A stretch of 64,000 nucleotides of DNA. Origin: Odiellus spinosus. Lineage: Eukaryota; Arthropoda; Arachnida; Opiliones; Phalangiidae. A model generated the notes under the pieces. It made no database searches. It was given only the letters and a program-made list of their open reading frames with translations, and was not told the DNA's origin. Made by a program: the position numbers and the translations under genes. The DNA lies in assembly GCA_963920705.1 (NCBI GenBank), contig OY987232.1, forward strand, positions 2,604,001 to 2,668,000. Reading direction: 5' to 3'. This document shows positions 53,920 to 64,000 of this stretch, in pieces (position 1 is the first letter of the stretch; the number at the start of each line of letters is the position of its first letter).

Positions 53920-55575
53920 GTGGATCTATACTTGGGAAATTTTTGGATCTATACTTGGGAAATTTGTGGATCTATACTTAGGGAATATGTGAATCTATAC
54001 TTGGGAAATTTGTGAATCTATACTTGGGAAATTTGTGAATTTATACTTGGGAAATTTGTGCATCTATACTTGGGAAATTTGTGGATCTATACTTGGGAAA
54101 TTTGTGGATCTATACTTGGGAAATTTGTGGATCTATACTTGGGAAATTTGTGGATCTATACTTGGGAAATTTGTGGATCTATACTTAGGGAATTTGTGAA
54201 TCTATACTTTGGGGAATTTGTGAATCTAAACTTGGGAAGTTTGTGCATCTATACTTGGTAAATTTTGAATCTATACTTTTAAAATTTGTGAATCTATACT
54301 AGGAAAATTTGTGAATCTATACTTGGGAAATTTGTGGATCTATACTTGGGAAATTTGTGGATCTATACTTGGGAAATTTGTGGATCTATACTTAGGGAAT
54401 TTGTGAATCTACATTTGGGAAATTTGTGAATTTATACTTGGGAAATTTGTGCATCTATACTTGGGAAATTTGTGGATCTATACTTGGGAAATTTGTGGAT
54501 TTATACTTGGGAAATTTGTGGATCTATACTTGGGAAATTTGTGGATCTATACTTGGGAAATTTGTGGATCTATACTTGGGAAATTTGTGGATTTATACTT
54601 AGGGAATTTGTGAATCTATACTTGGAAAATTTGTGAATCTATACTTGGAAAATTTGTGAATCTATACTTGGAAAATTTGTGAATATATACTAGGAAAATT
54701 TGTGAATCTATACTTGGTAAATTTTGAATCTATACTTGGAAAATTTGTGAATCTATACTTGGGAAATTTATGAATCTATACTAGGAAAATTTGTGAATCT
54801 ATACTTGGGAAATTTGTGGATCTATACTTGGGAAATTTGTGGATCTATACTTGGGAAATTTGTGGATCTATACTTAGGGAATTTGTGAATCTACACTTGG
54901 GAAATTTGTGAATTTATACTTGTGAAATTTGTGAATCTATACTTGGGAAATTTTTGAATTTATATTTGGGAAATTTGTGCATCTATACTTGGGAAATTTG
55001 TGGGTCTATACTTGGGAAATTCGAGGATCTATACTTGGGAAATTTGTGGATTTATACTTAGGGAATTTGTGAATCTATACTTGGAAAATTTGTGAATCTA
55101 TACTTGGGAAATTTGTGGATCTCTACTTGGAAAATTTGTGAATATATACTTTTAAAATTTGTGAATCTATCCTTAAGAAAATTTTGAATATATACTTGGG
55201 AAATTTGTGAATCTATACTTGGGAAATTTATGAATCTATACTAGGAAAATTTGTGAATCTATACTTGGGAAATTTGTGGATCTATACTTGGGAAATTTGT
55301 GTATCTATACTTGGGAAATTTGTGGATCTATACTTGGGAAATTTTGTGGATCTATACTTGGGAAATTTGAGGATCTATACTTGGGAAATTTGTGGATCTC
55401 TACTTGGAAACTTTGTGAATCTATACTTTTAAAATTTGTGAATCTATCCTTATGAAATTTGTGAGTCTATACTTGGGGAATTTGTTAATCTATACTTGGG
55501 AAATTTGTTAATCTATACTTGGGAAATTTGTGAATCTATATTTGGAAAATTTGTGAATCTATACTTGGGAAATTC
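53920..55575 (+). repeat. 1,656-bp higher-order repeat, copy 2
   Basis: This copy lacks two monomers between the CTAAAC monomer and the GGGAAGTTTG monomer (near 54225-54240). It is otherwise co-linear with copy 1 up to about 55575, where it continues with TTCGTGG and copy 1 with TTTGTGG. Its last 480 bases double as the start of the 1,014-bp HOR. Confidence 0.85.
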
Positions 55576-57977
55576 GTGGATCTATACTTGGGAAATTTGT
55601 GGATCTATACTCAGGGAATTTGTGAATCTATACTTGAAGAATTTGTGAATCTATACTTGGGAAATTTGTGAATTTATACTTGGGAAATTTGTGAATTTAT
55701 ACTTGGGAAATTTGTGCATCTATACTTGGGAAATTTGTGGATCTATACTTGGGAAATTTGTGAATCTATACTTGGAGAATTTGTGAATCTATTCTTATGA
55801 AATTTGTGAATCTATACTTGGGAAATTTTTGAGTCTATACTTGGGAAATTTGTGAATCTATATTTGGAAAATTTGTGAATCTATATTTGGAAAATTTGTG
55901 AATCTATACTTGGGAAATTTGTGAATCTATACTTGGGAAATTTGTGGATCTATACTTGGGAAATTTGTGGATCTATACTTGGGAAATTAGTGGATCTATA
56001 CTTGGGAAATTTGTGGATCTATACTTGGGAAATTTTGTGGATCTATACTTGGGAAATTTGTGGATTTATGCTTAGGGAATTTGTGAATCTATACTTGGAA
56101 AATTGGTGAATCTATACTTGGGAAATTTGTGGATCTCTACTTGGAAAATTTGTGAATATATACTTTTAAAATTTGTGAATCTATCCTTAAGAAAATTTTG
56201 AATATATACTTGGGAAATTTGTGAATCTATACTTGGGAAATTTATGAATCTATACTAGGAAAATTTGTGAATCTATACTTGGGAAATTTGTGGATCTATA
56301 CTTGGGAAATTTGTGTATCTATACTTGGGAAATTTGTGGATCTATACTTGGGAAATTTTGTGGATCTATACTTGGGAAATTTGAGGATCTATACTTGGGA
56401 AATTTGTGGATCTCTACTTGGAAACTTTGTGAATCTATACTTTTAAAATTTGTGAATCTATCCTTATGAAATTTGTGAGTCTATACTTGGGGAATTTGTT
56501 AATCTATACTTGGGAAATTTGTTAATCTATACTTGGGAAATTTGTGAATCTATATTTGGAAAATTTGTGAATCTATACTTGGGAAATTCGTGGATCTATA
56601 CTTGGGAAATTTGTGGATCTATACTCAGGGAATTTGTGAATCTATACTTGAAGAATTTGTGAATCTATACTTGGGAAATTTGTGAATTTATACTTGGGAA
56701 ATTTGTGAATTTATACTTGGGAAATTTGTGCATCTATACTTGGGAAATTTGTGGATCTATACTTGGGAAATTTGTGAATCTATACTTGGAGAATTTGTGA
56801 ATCTATTCTTATGAAATTTGTGAATCTATACTTGGGAAATTTTTGAGTCTATACTTGGGAAATTTGTGAATCTATATTTGGAAAATTTGTGAATCTATAT
56901 TTGGAAAATTTGTGAATCTATACTTGGGAAATTTGTGAATCTATACTTGGGAAATTTGTGGATCTATACTTGGGAAATTTGTGGATCTATACTTGGGAAA
57001 TTAGTGGATCTATACTTGGGAAATTTGTGGATCTATACTTGGGAAATTTTGTGGATCTATACTTGGGAAATTTGTGGATTTATGCTTAGGGAATTTGTGA
57101 ATCTATACTTGGAAAATTGGTGAATCTATACTTGGGAAATTTGTGGATCTCTACTTGGAAAATTTGTGAATATATACTTTTAAAATTTGTGAATCTATCC
57201 TTAAGAAAATTTTGAATATATACTTGGGAAATTTGTGAATCTATACTTGGGAAATTTATGAATCTATACTAGGAAAATTTGTGAATCTATACTTGGGAAA
57301 TTTGTGGATCTATACTTGGGAAATTTGTGGATCTATACTTGGGAAATTTGTGGATCTATACTTGGGAAATTTTGTGGATCTATACTTGGGAAATTTGAGG
57401 ATCTATACTTGGGAAATTTGTGGATCTCTACTTGGAAACTTTGTGAATCTATACTTTTAAAATTTGTGAATCTATCCTTATGAAATTTGTGAATCTATAC
57501 TTGGGAAATTTGTGAGTCTATACTTGGGGAATTTGTTAATCTATACTTGGGAAATTTGTTAATCTATACTTGGGAAATTTGTGAATCTATATTTGGAAAA
57601 TTTGTGAATCTATACTTGGGAAATTCGTGGATCTATACTTGGGAAATTTGTGGATCTATACTCAGGGAATTTGTGAATCTATACTTGAAGAATTTGTGAA
57701 TCTATACTTGGGAAATTTGTGAATTTATACTTGGGAAATTTGTGCATCTATACTTGGGAAATTTGTGGATCTATACTTGGGAAATTTGTGAATCTATACT
57801 TGGAGAATTTGTGAATCTATCCTTATGAAATTTGTGAATCTATACTTGGGAAATTTTTGAGTCTATACTTGGGAAATTTGTGAATCTATATTTGGAAAAT
57901 TTGTGAATCTATATTTGGAAAATTTATGAATCTATACTTGGGAAATTTGTGAATCTATACTTGGGAAATTTTTGGAT
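55094..57977 (+). repeat. 1,014-bp higher-order repeat, three copies
   Basis: Copies are about 55094-56107, 56108-57121 and 57122-57977 (partial), with GAGGATCT at 55369, 56383 and 57397. The first two share private changes AAATTAGTGG (55986, 57000), CTATTCTTATGA (near 55792, 56806) and GTGTATCT (55299, 56313), which are absent from the third copy and from the related 30857-32720 segment. The first two are therefore the most recent pair. Confidence 0.85.
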
Positions 57978-58601
57978 CTATACTTGGGAAATTTGTGGAT
58001 CTATACTTGGGAAATTTGTGAATTTATACTTGGGAAATTTGTGCACCTATATTTGGGAAATTTGTGAATCTATACTTGGAAAATTTGTGAATCTATACTT
58101 GGGAAATTTGTGAATCTATACTTGGGAAATTTTTGAGTCTATACTTGGGAAATTTGTGAATCTATATTTGGAAAATTTGTGAATCTATATTTGGAAAATT
58201 TGTGAATCTATACTTGGGAAATTTGTGAATCTATACTTGGGAAATTTGTGGATCTATACTTGGGAAATTTTTGGATCTATACTTGGGAAATTTGTGGATC
58301 TATACTTAGGGAATATGTGAATCTATACTTGGGAAATTTGTGAATCTATACTTGGGAAATTTGTGAATTTATACTTGGGAAATTTGTGCATCTATACTTG
58401 GGAAATTTGTGGATCTATACTTGGGAAATTTGTGGATCTATACTTGGGAAATTTGTGGATCTATACTTGGGAAATTTGTGGATCTATACTTGGGAAATTT
58501 GTGGATCTATACTTAGGGAATTTGTGAATCTATACTTTGGGGAATTTGTGAATCTAAACTTGGGAAATTTGTGAATCTATACTTGGGAAATTTTTGAATT
58601 T
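57978..58601 (+). repeat. Super-block copy matching 32.7-33.35 kb
   Basis: The offset to the earlier region is 25,250 bp, shown by GTGCACCT (near 58043 against 32793), GGGAATATGTG (near 58311 against 33061), and the CTTTGGGGAA and CTAAAC monomers. One monomer differs: 58088-58110 has TTGGGA where the earlier copy has the CTATCC-TTATGA type. Confidence 0.8.
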
Positions 58602-61015
58602 ATATTTGGGAAATTTGTGCATCTATACTTGGTAAATTTTGAATCTATACTTTTAAAATTTGTGAATCTATACTAGGAAAATTTGTGAATCTATACTTGG
58701 GAAATTTGTGAATCTATACTTGGGAAATTTGTGGATCTATACTTAGGGAATTTGTGAATCTACATTTGGGAAATTTGTGAATTTATACTTGGGAAATTTG
58801 TGCATCTATACTTGGGAAATTTGTGGATCTATACTTGGGAAATTTGTGGATTTATACTTGGGAAATTTGTGGATCTATACTTGGGAAATTTGTGGATCTA
58901 TACTTGGGAAATTTGTGGATCTATACTTGGGAAATTTGTGGATTTATACTTAGGGAATTTGTGAATCTATACTTAGAAAATTTGTGAATCTATACTTGGA
59001 AAATTTGTGAATCTATACTTGGAAAATTTGTGAATCTATACTTGGAAAATTTGTGAATATATACTAGGAAAATTTGTGAATCTATACTTGGTAAATTTTG
59101 AATCTATACTTGGAAAATTTGTGAATCTATACTTGGGAAATTTATGAATCTATACTAGGAAAATTTGTGAATCTATACTTGGGAAATTTGTGGATCTATA
59201 CTTGGGAAATTTGTGGATCTATACTTGGGAAATTTGTGGATCTATACTTAGGGAATTTGTGAATCTACACTTGGGAAATTTGTGAATTTATACTTGTGAA
59301 ATTTGTGAATCTATACTTGGGAAATTTTTGAATTTATATTTGGGAAATTTGTGCATCTATACTTGGGAAATTTGTGGGTCTATACTTGGGAAATTCGAGG
59401 ATCTATACTTGGGAAATTTGTGGATTTATACTTAGGGAATTTGTGAATCTATACTTGGAAAATTTGTGAATCTATACTTGGGAAATTTGTGGATCTCTAC
59501 TTGGAAAATTTGTGAATATATACTTTTAAAATTTGTGAATCTATCCTTAAGAAAATTTTGAATATATACTTGGGAAATTTGTGAATCTATACTTGGGAAA
59601 TTTATGAATCTATACTAGGAAAATTTGTGAATCTATACTTGGGAAATTTGTGGATCTATACTTGGGAAATTTGTGGATCTATACTTGGGAAATTTGTGGA
59701 TCTATACTTGGGAAATTTTGTGGATCTATACTTGGGAAATTTGAGGATCTATACTTGGGAAATTTGTGGATCCTACTTGGAAACTTTGTGAATCTATACT
59801 TTTAAAATTTGTGAATCTATCCTTATGAAATTTGTGAGTCTATACTTGGGGAATTTGTTAATCTATACTTGGGAAATTTGTTAATCTATACTTGGGAAAT
59901 TTGTGAATCTATATTTGGAAAATTTGTGAATCTATACTTGGGAAATTCGTGGATCTATACTTGGGAAATTTGTGGATCTATACTCAGGGAATTTGTGAAT
60001 CTATACTTGAAGAATTTGTGAATCTATACTTGGGAAATTTGTGAATTTATACTTGGGAAATTTGTGAATTTATACTTGGGAAATTTGTGCATCTATACTT
60101 GGGAAATTTGTGGATCTATACTTGGGAAATTTGTGAATCTATACTTGGAGAATTTGTGAATCTATCCTTATGAAATTTGTGAATCTATACTTGGGAAATT
60201 TTTGAGTCTATACTTGGGAAATTTGTGAATCTATATTTGGAAAATTTGTGAATCTATATTTGGAAAATTTGTGAATCTATACTTGGGAAATTTGTGAATC
60301 TATACTTGGGAAATTTGTGGATCTATACTTGGGAAATTTTGTGGATCTATACTTGGGAAATTTGTGGATTTATGCTTAGGGAATTTGTGAATCTATACTT
60401 GGAAAATTTGTGAATCTATACTTGGGAAATTTGTGGATCTCTACTTGGAAAATTTGTGAATATATACTTTTAAAATTTGTGAATCTATCCTTAAGAAAAT
60501 TTTGAATATATACTTGGGAAATTTGTGAATCTATACTTGGGAAATTTATGAATCTATACTAGGAAAATTTGTGAATCTATACTTGGGAAATTTGTGGATC
60601 TATACTTGGGAAATTTGTGGATCTATACTTGGGAAATTTGTGGATCTATACTTGGGAAATTTTGTGGATCTATACTTGGGAAATTTGAGGATCTATACTT
60701 GGGAAATTTGTGGATCTCTACTTGGAAACTTTGTGAATCTATACTTTTAAAATTTGTGAATCTATCCTTATGAAATTTGTGAATCTATACTTGGGAAATT
60801 TGTGAGTCTATACTTGGGGAATTTGTTAATCTATACTTGGGAAATTTGTTAATCTATACTTGGGAAATTTGTGAATCTATATTTGGAAAATTTGTGAATC
60901 TATACTTGGGAAATTCGTGGATCTATAATTGGGAAATTTGTGGATCTATACTCAGGGAATTTGTGAATCTATACTTGAAGAATTTGTGAATCTATACTTG
61001 GGAAATTTGTGAATT
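58602..61015 (+). repeat. 2,438-bp higher-order repeat, copy 1
   Basis: Markers ATCCTACTTGG (59770) and ATAATTGGG (60925) recur 2,438 bp downstream, exactly 106 monomers. The first GGTAAATTTTG (58631) recurs only 2,415 bp downstream because copy 2 has one extra GTGGATCT monomer near 61142. The same marker order at 33.4-36.6 kb shows this unit derives from the 4.5-kb family in condensed form. Confidence 0.85.
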
Positions 61016-63453
61016 TATATTTGGGAAATTTGTGCATCTATACTTGGTAAATTTTGAATCTATACTTTTAAAATTTGTGAATCTATACTAGGAAAATTTG
61101 TGAATCTATACTTGGGAAATTTGTGAATCTATACTTGGGAAATTTGTGGATCTATACTTGGGAAATTTGTGGATCTATACTTAGGGAATTTGTGAATCTA
61201 CATTTGGGAAATTTGTGAATTTATACTTGGGAAATTTGTGCATCTATACTTGGGAAATTTGTGGATCTATACTTGGGAAATTTGTGGATTTATACTTGGG
61301 AAATTTGTGGATCTATACTTGGGAAATTTGTGGATCTATACTTGGGAAATTTGTGGATCTATACTTGGGAAATTTGTGGATTTATACTTAGGGAATTTGT
61401 GAATCTATACTTAGAAAATTTGTGAATCTATACTTGGAAAATTTGTGAATCTATACTTGGAAAATTTGTGAATCTATACTTGGAAAATTTGTGAATATAT
61501 ACTAGGAAAATTTGTGAATCTATACTTGGTAAATTTTGAATCTATACTTGGAAAATTTGTGAATCTATACTTGGGAAATTTATGAATCTATACTAGGAAA
61601 ATTTGTGAATCTATACTTGGGAAATTTGTGGATCTATACTTGGGAAATTTGTGGATCTATACTTGGGAAATTTGTGGATCTATACTTAGGGAATTTGTGA
61701 ATCTACACTTGGGAAATTTGTGAATTTATACTTGTGAAATTTGTGAATCTATACTTGGGAAATTTTTGAATTTATATTTGGGAAATTTGTGCATCTATAC
61801 TTGGGAAATTTGTGGGTCTATACTTGGGAAATTCGAGGATCTATACTTGGGAAATTTGTGGATTTATACTTAGGGAATTTGTGAATCTATACTTGGAAAA
61901 TTTGTGAATCTATACTTGGGAAATTTGTGGATCTCTACTTGGAAAATTTGTGAATATATACTTTTAAAATTTGTGAATCTATCCTTAAGAAAATTTTGAA
62001 TATATACTTGGGAAATTTGTGAATCTATACTTGGGAAATTTATGAATCTATACTAGGAAAATTTGTGAATCTATACTTGGGAAATTTGTGGATCTATACT
62101 TGGGAAATTTGTGGATCTATACTTGGGAAATTTGTGGATCTATACTTGGGAAATTTTGTGGATCTATACTTGGGAAATTTGAGGATCTATACTTGGGAAA
62201 TTTGTGGATCCTACTTGGAAACTTTGTGAATCTATACTTTTAAAATTTGTGAATCTATCCTTATGAAATTTGTGAGTCTATACTTGGGGAATTTGTTAAT
62301 CTATACTTGGGAAATTTGTTAATCTATACTTGGGAAATTTGTGAATCTATATTTGGAAAATTTGTGAATCTATACTTGGGAAATTCGTGAATCTATACTT
62401 GGGAAATTTGTGGATCTATACTCAGGGAATTTGTGAATCTATACTTGAAGAATTTGTGAATCTATACTTGGGAAATTTGTGAATTTATACTTGGGAAATT
62501 TGTGAATTTATACTTGGGAAATTTGTGCATCTATACTTGGGAAATTTGTGGATCTATACTTGGGAAATTTGTGAATCTATACTTGGAGAATTTGTGAATC
62601 TATCCTTATGAAATTTGTGAATCTATACTTGGGAAATTTTTGAGTCTATACTTGGGAAATTTGTGAATCTATATTTGGAAAATTTGTGAATCTATATTTG
62701 GAAAATTTGTGAATCTATACTTGGGAAATTTGTGAATCTATACTTGGGAAATTTGTGGATCTATACTTGGGAAATTTTGTGGATCTATACTTGGGAAATT
62801 TGTGGATTTATGCTTAGGGAATTTGTGAATCTATACTTGGAAAATTTGTGAATCTATACTTGGGAAATTTGTGGATCTCTACTTGGAAAATTTGTGAATA
62901 TATACTTTTAAAATTTGTGAATCTATCCTTAAGAAAATTTTGAATATATACTTGGGAAATTTGTGAATCTATACTTGGGAAATTTATGAATCTATACTAG
63001 GAAAATTTGTGAATCTATACTTGGGAAATTTGTGGATCTATACTTGGGAAATTTGTGGATCTATACTTGGGAAATTTGTGGATCTATACTTGGGAAATTT
63101 TGTGGATCTATACTTGGGAAATTTGAGGATCTATACTTGGGAAATTTGTGGATCTCTACTTGGAAACTTTGTGAATCTATACTTTTAAAATTTGTGAATC
63201 TATCCTTATGAAATTTGTGAATCTATACTTGGGAAATTTGTGAGTCTATACTTGGGGAATTTGTTAATCTATACTTGGGAAATTTGTTAATCTATACTTG
63301 GGAAATTTGTGAATCTATATTTGGAAAATTTGTGAATCTATACTTGGGAAATTCGTGGATCTATAATTGGGAAATTTGTGGATCTATACTCAGGGAATTT
63401 GTGAATCTATACTTGAAGAATTTGTGAATCTATACTTGGGAAATTTGTGAATT
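61016..63453 (+). repeat. 2,438-bp higher-order repeat, copy 2
   Basis: This tandem copy directly follows copy 1, with ATCCTACTTGG at 62208 and ATAATTGGG at 63363. It differs from copy 1 by one additional monomer and by a TTCGTGAATC in place of TTCGTGGATC near 62385. The end is where copy 1 returns to GTGAATTTATAT and this copy continues with GTGAATTTATAC. Confidence 0.85.
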
Positions 63454-64000
63454 TATACTTGGGAAATTTGTGAATTTATACTTGGGAAATTTGTGCATCT
63501 ATACTTGGGAAATTTGTGGATCTATACTTGGGAAATTTGTGAGTCTATACTTGGAGAATTTGTGAATCTATCCTTATTAAATTTGTGAATCTATACTTGG
63601 GAAATTTTTGAGTCTATACTTGGGAAATTTGTGAATCTATATTTGGAAAATTTGTGAATCTATATTTGGAAAATTTGTGAATCTATACTTGGGAAATTTG
63701 TGAATCTATACTTGGGAAATTTGTGGATCTATACTTGGGAAATTTGTGGATCTATACTTGGGAAATTTGTGGATCTATACTTGGGAAATTTGTGAATTTA
63801 TACTTGGGAAATTTGTGCACCTAAATTTGGAAAATTTGTGAATCTATACTTGGAAAATTTGTGAATCTATCCTTATGAAATTTGTGAATCTATACTTGGG
63901 AAATTTTTGAGTCTATACTTGGAAAATTTGTGAATCTATATTTGGAAAATTTGTGAATCTATATTTGGAAAATTTGTGAATCTATATTTGGAAAATTTGT
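63454..64000 (+). repeat. Partial HOR cut by the window end
   Basis: The variant order here (GTGCATCT, TTGGAG, CTATCC, TTTTTGAGTC, CTATAT, GTGCACCT) follows that at 36.6-37.0 kb and 41.0-41.4 kb. It carries private changes CTATCCTTATTAAA (near 63570) and GTGCACCTAAAT (near 63817). The array continues beyond base 64000, with successive TTTGGAA monomers at the very end. Confidence 0.8.

Larger units (their letters stand above)
1..64000 (+). repeat. 23-bp tandem satellite array filling the window
   Basis: The unit is 23 bp: GTGGATCTATAC followed by TTGGGAAATTT, for example 172-194, with the next copy starting at 195. It repeats head to tail, always in this orientation, from the first base to the last with no foreign sequence. 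Composition of the reference monomer is 9 T, 6 A, 6 G and 2 C (35% GC), so the + strand is strongly G-over-C skewed. Most monomers differ from the reference at one to three diagnostic sites. Length variants of 21, 22 and 24 bp exist but are rare. Both ends of the window cut through the array, so its true size is larger than 64 kb. Arrays of this kind are typical of eukaryotic constitutive heterochromatin; that placement is inference. I cannot assign a species or a known satellite family. Confidence 0.98.

Noticed and set aside
172-58574. Open frames of 62-100 codons on the + strand (for example 1023-1325, 10127-10429, 20050-20352)
   Set aside because: They lie wholly in the satellite, most begin at GTG or TTG inside a monomer, and they encode a 23-residue repeat that follows from three frames of a stop-free 23-bp unit. 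They are copied with the HORs and show no codon-level constraint, so they are not genes.
1-64000. CRISPR array
   Set aside because: Direct repeats of 23 bp are contiguous with no unique spacers between them, no leader and no cas genes.
1-64000. Bacterial promoters from the TATACT and TTGGGA hexamers in each monomer
   Set aside because: The resemblance to -10 and -35 boxes is by chance. The spacer between TTGGGA and the next TATACT is 12 bp, not 16-18, and it recurs in every monomer with no gene downstream.
1-64000. Telomeric or subtelomeric simple repeat (TTAGGG-like word in some monomers)
   Set aside because: TTAGGG appears only inside a monomer variant (TTAGGGAAT), never in tandem, so there is no telomere tract.
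1-64000. CENP-B box
   Set aside because: No monomer variant contains the TTCG plus CGGG core spacing of the box. TTCGTGG and TTCGAGG occur only in rare monomers and lack the rest.
1-64000. NF-kappaB-like site GGGAAATTT
   Set aside because: It lacks the terminal CC half-site, and its presence in nearly every monomer reflects the repeat, not a regulatory element.
1-64000. Inverted monomers or palindromic turn-around
   Set aside because: I looked for the reverse-complement words (CCCAAG, AGATCC next to CAAGTATAG) along the window and saw none; all copies read the same way.
1-64000. Transposon, viral insertion, tRNA or rRNA gene inside the array
   Set aside because: No stretch of even 30 bases departs from the monomer pattern, which leaves no room for such an element.
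1-64000. Simple assembly artefact as the explanation for all duplications
   Set aside because: Copies differ by point changes and by whole-monomer gains or losses, and nested events share private mutations in a consistent order, which fits biology better. Collapse or expansion at individual HORs still cannot be excluded without reads.

Overview
The whole window is one uninterrupted tandem satellite array. From base 1 to base 64000 I see only head-to-tail copies (about 2,780) of an AT-rich 23-bp monomer, all in the same orientation. Its first half reads GTGGATCTATAC and its second half TTGGGAAATTT; a reference copy lies at 172-194. I found no gene, RNA gene, transposon, telomere repeat, inverted block or unique spacer. 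An array of this length and purity, with multi-kilobase higher-order structure, suggests a eukaryotic heterochromatic (centromeric, pericentromeric, subtelomeric or sex-chromosome) satellite. The species cannot be told from the sequence, and I do not recognise the monomer as a named satellite.

Monomers differ at a few diagnostic sites: base 4 (G, A or C: GTGGATCT, GTGAATCT, GTGCATCT), base 7 (GTGGATTT, GTGAATTT), bases 9-12 (CTCTAC, CTACAC, CTATCC, CTATAT) and bases 13-18 (TTGGGA, TTAGGG, TTGGAA, TAGGAA, TTTTAA, TTATGA, TTGGAG). These variants recur in fixed order, so the array is a mosaic of higher-order repeats (HORs) nested on at least three scales: 23 bp, about 0.8-2.4 kb, and 4.5 to about 24 kb.

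Layout. 1-921: mixed monomers. 922-4112: two tandem copies of a 1,586-bp HOR. 4113-12828: a family sharing a GTGGGTCT-led cassette at 4126, 5642, 6906, 7873, 9391 and 11528, with a 1,518-bp and an 827-bp tandem duplication. 13126-18350: four units of a 1,378-bp HOR, one shortened to 1,010 bp. 18351-24301: a GTAGATG-marked family, including a 2,207-bp HOR followed by a copy shortened by 322 bp. 24146-29881: 1,839-bp and 1,496-bp tandem duplications. 30857-32720: a 1,014-bp HOR. 33002-41983: two copies of a 4.5-kb unit, the second lacking 92 bp. 41984-47660: the GTAGATG family returns, with a 1,793-bp HOR. 47661-64000: the 23.4-37.5 kb order returns about 24 kb downstream, with different local copy numbers (1,014-bp unit three times instead of two; 1,496-bp unit once instead of twice) and with new 1,656-bp and 2,438-bp duplications.

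Nothing here acts as a gene set. The open frames on the + strand are a by-product of a stop-free 23-bp unit, which cycles through all three frames every 69 bp and yields a spurious 23-residue protein repeat. The interest lies in the array's evolution: recent, nested, in-register duplications and deletions that can be ordered from shared private mutations. HOR boundaries were placed by eye from marker variants and are good to a few bases where stated and to tens of bases where called approximate.
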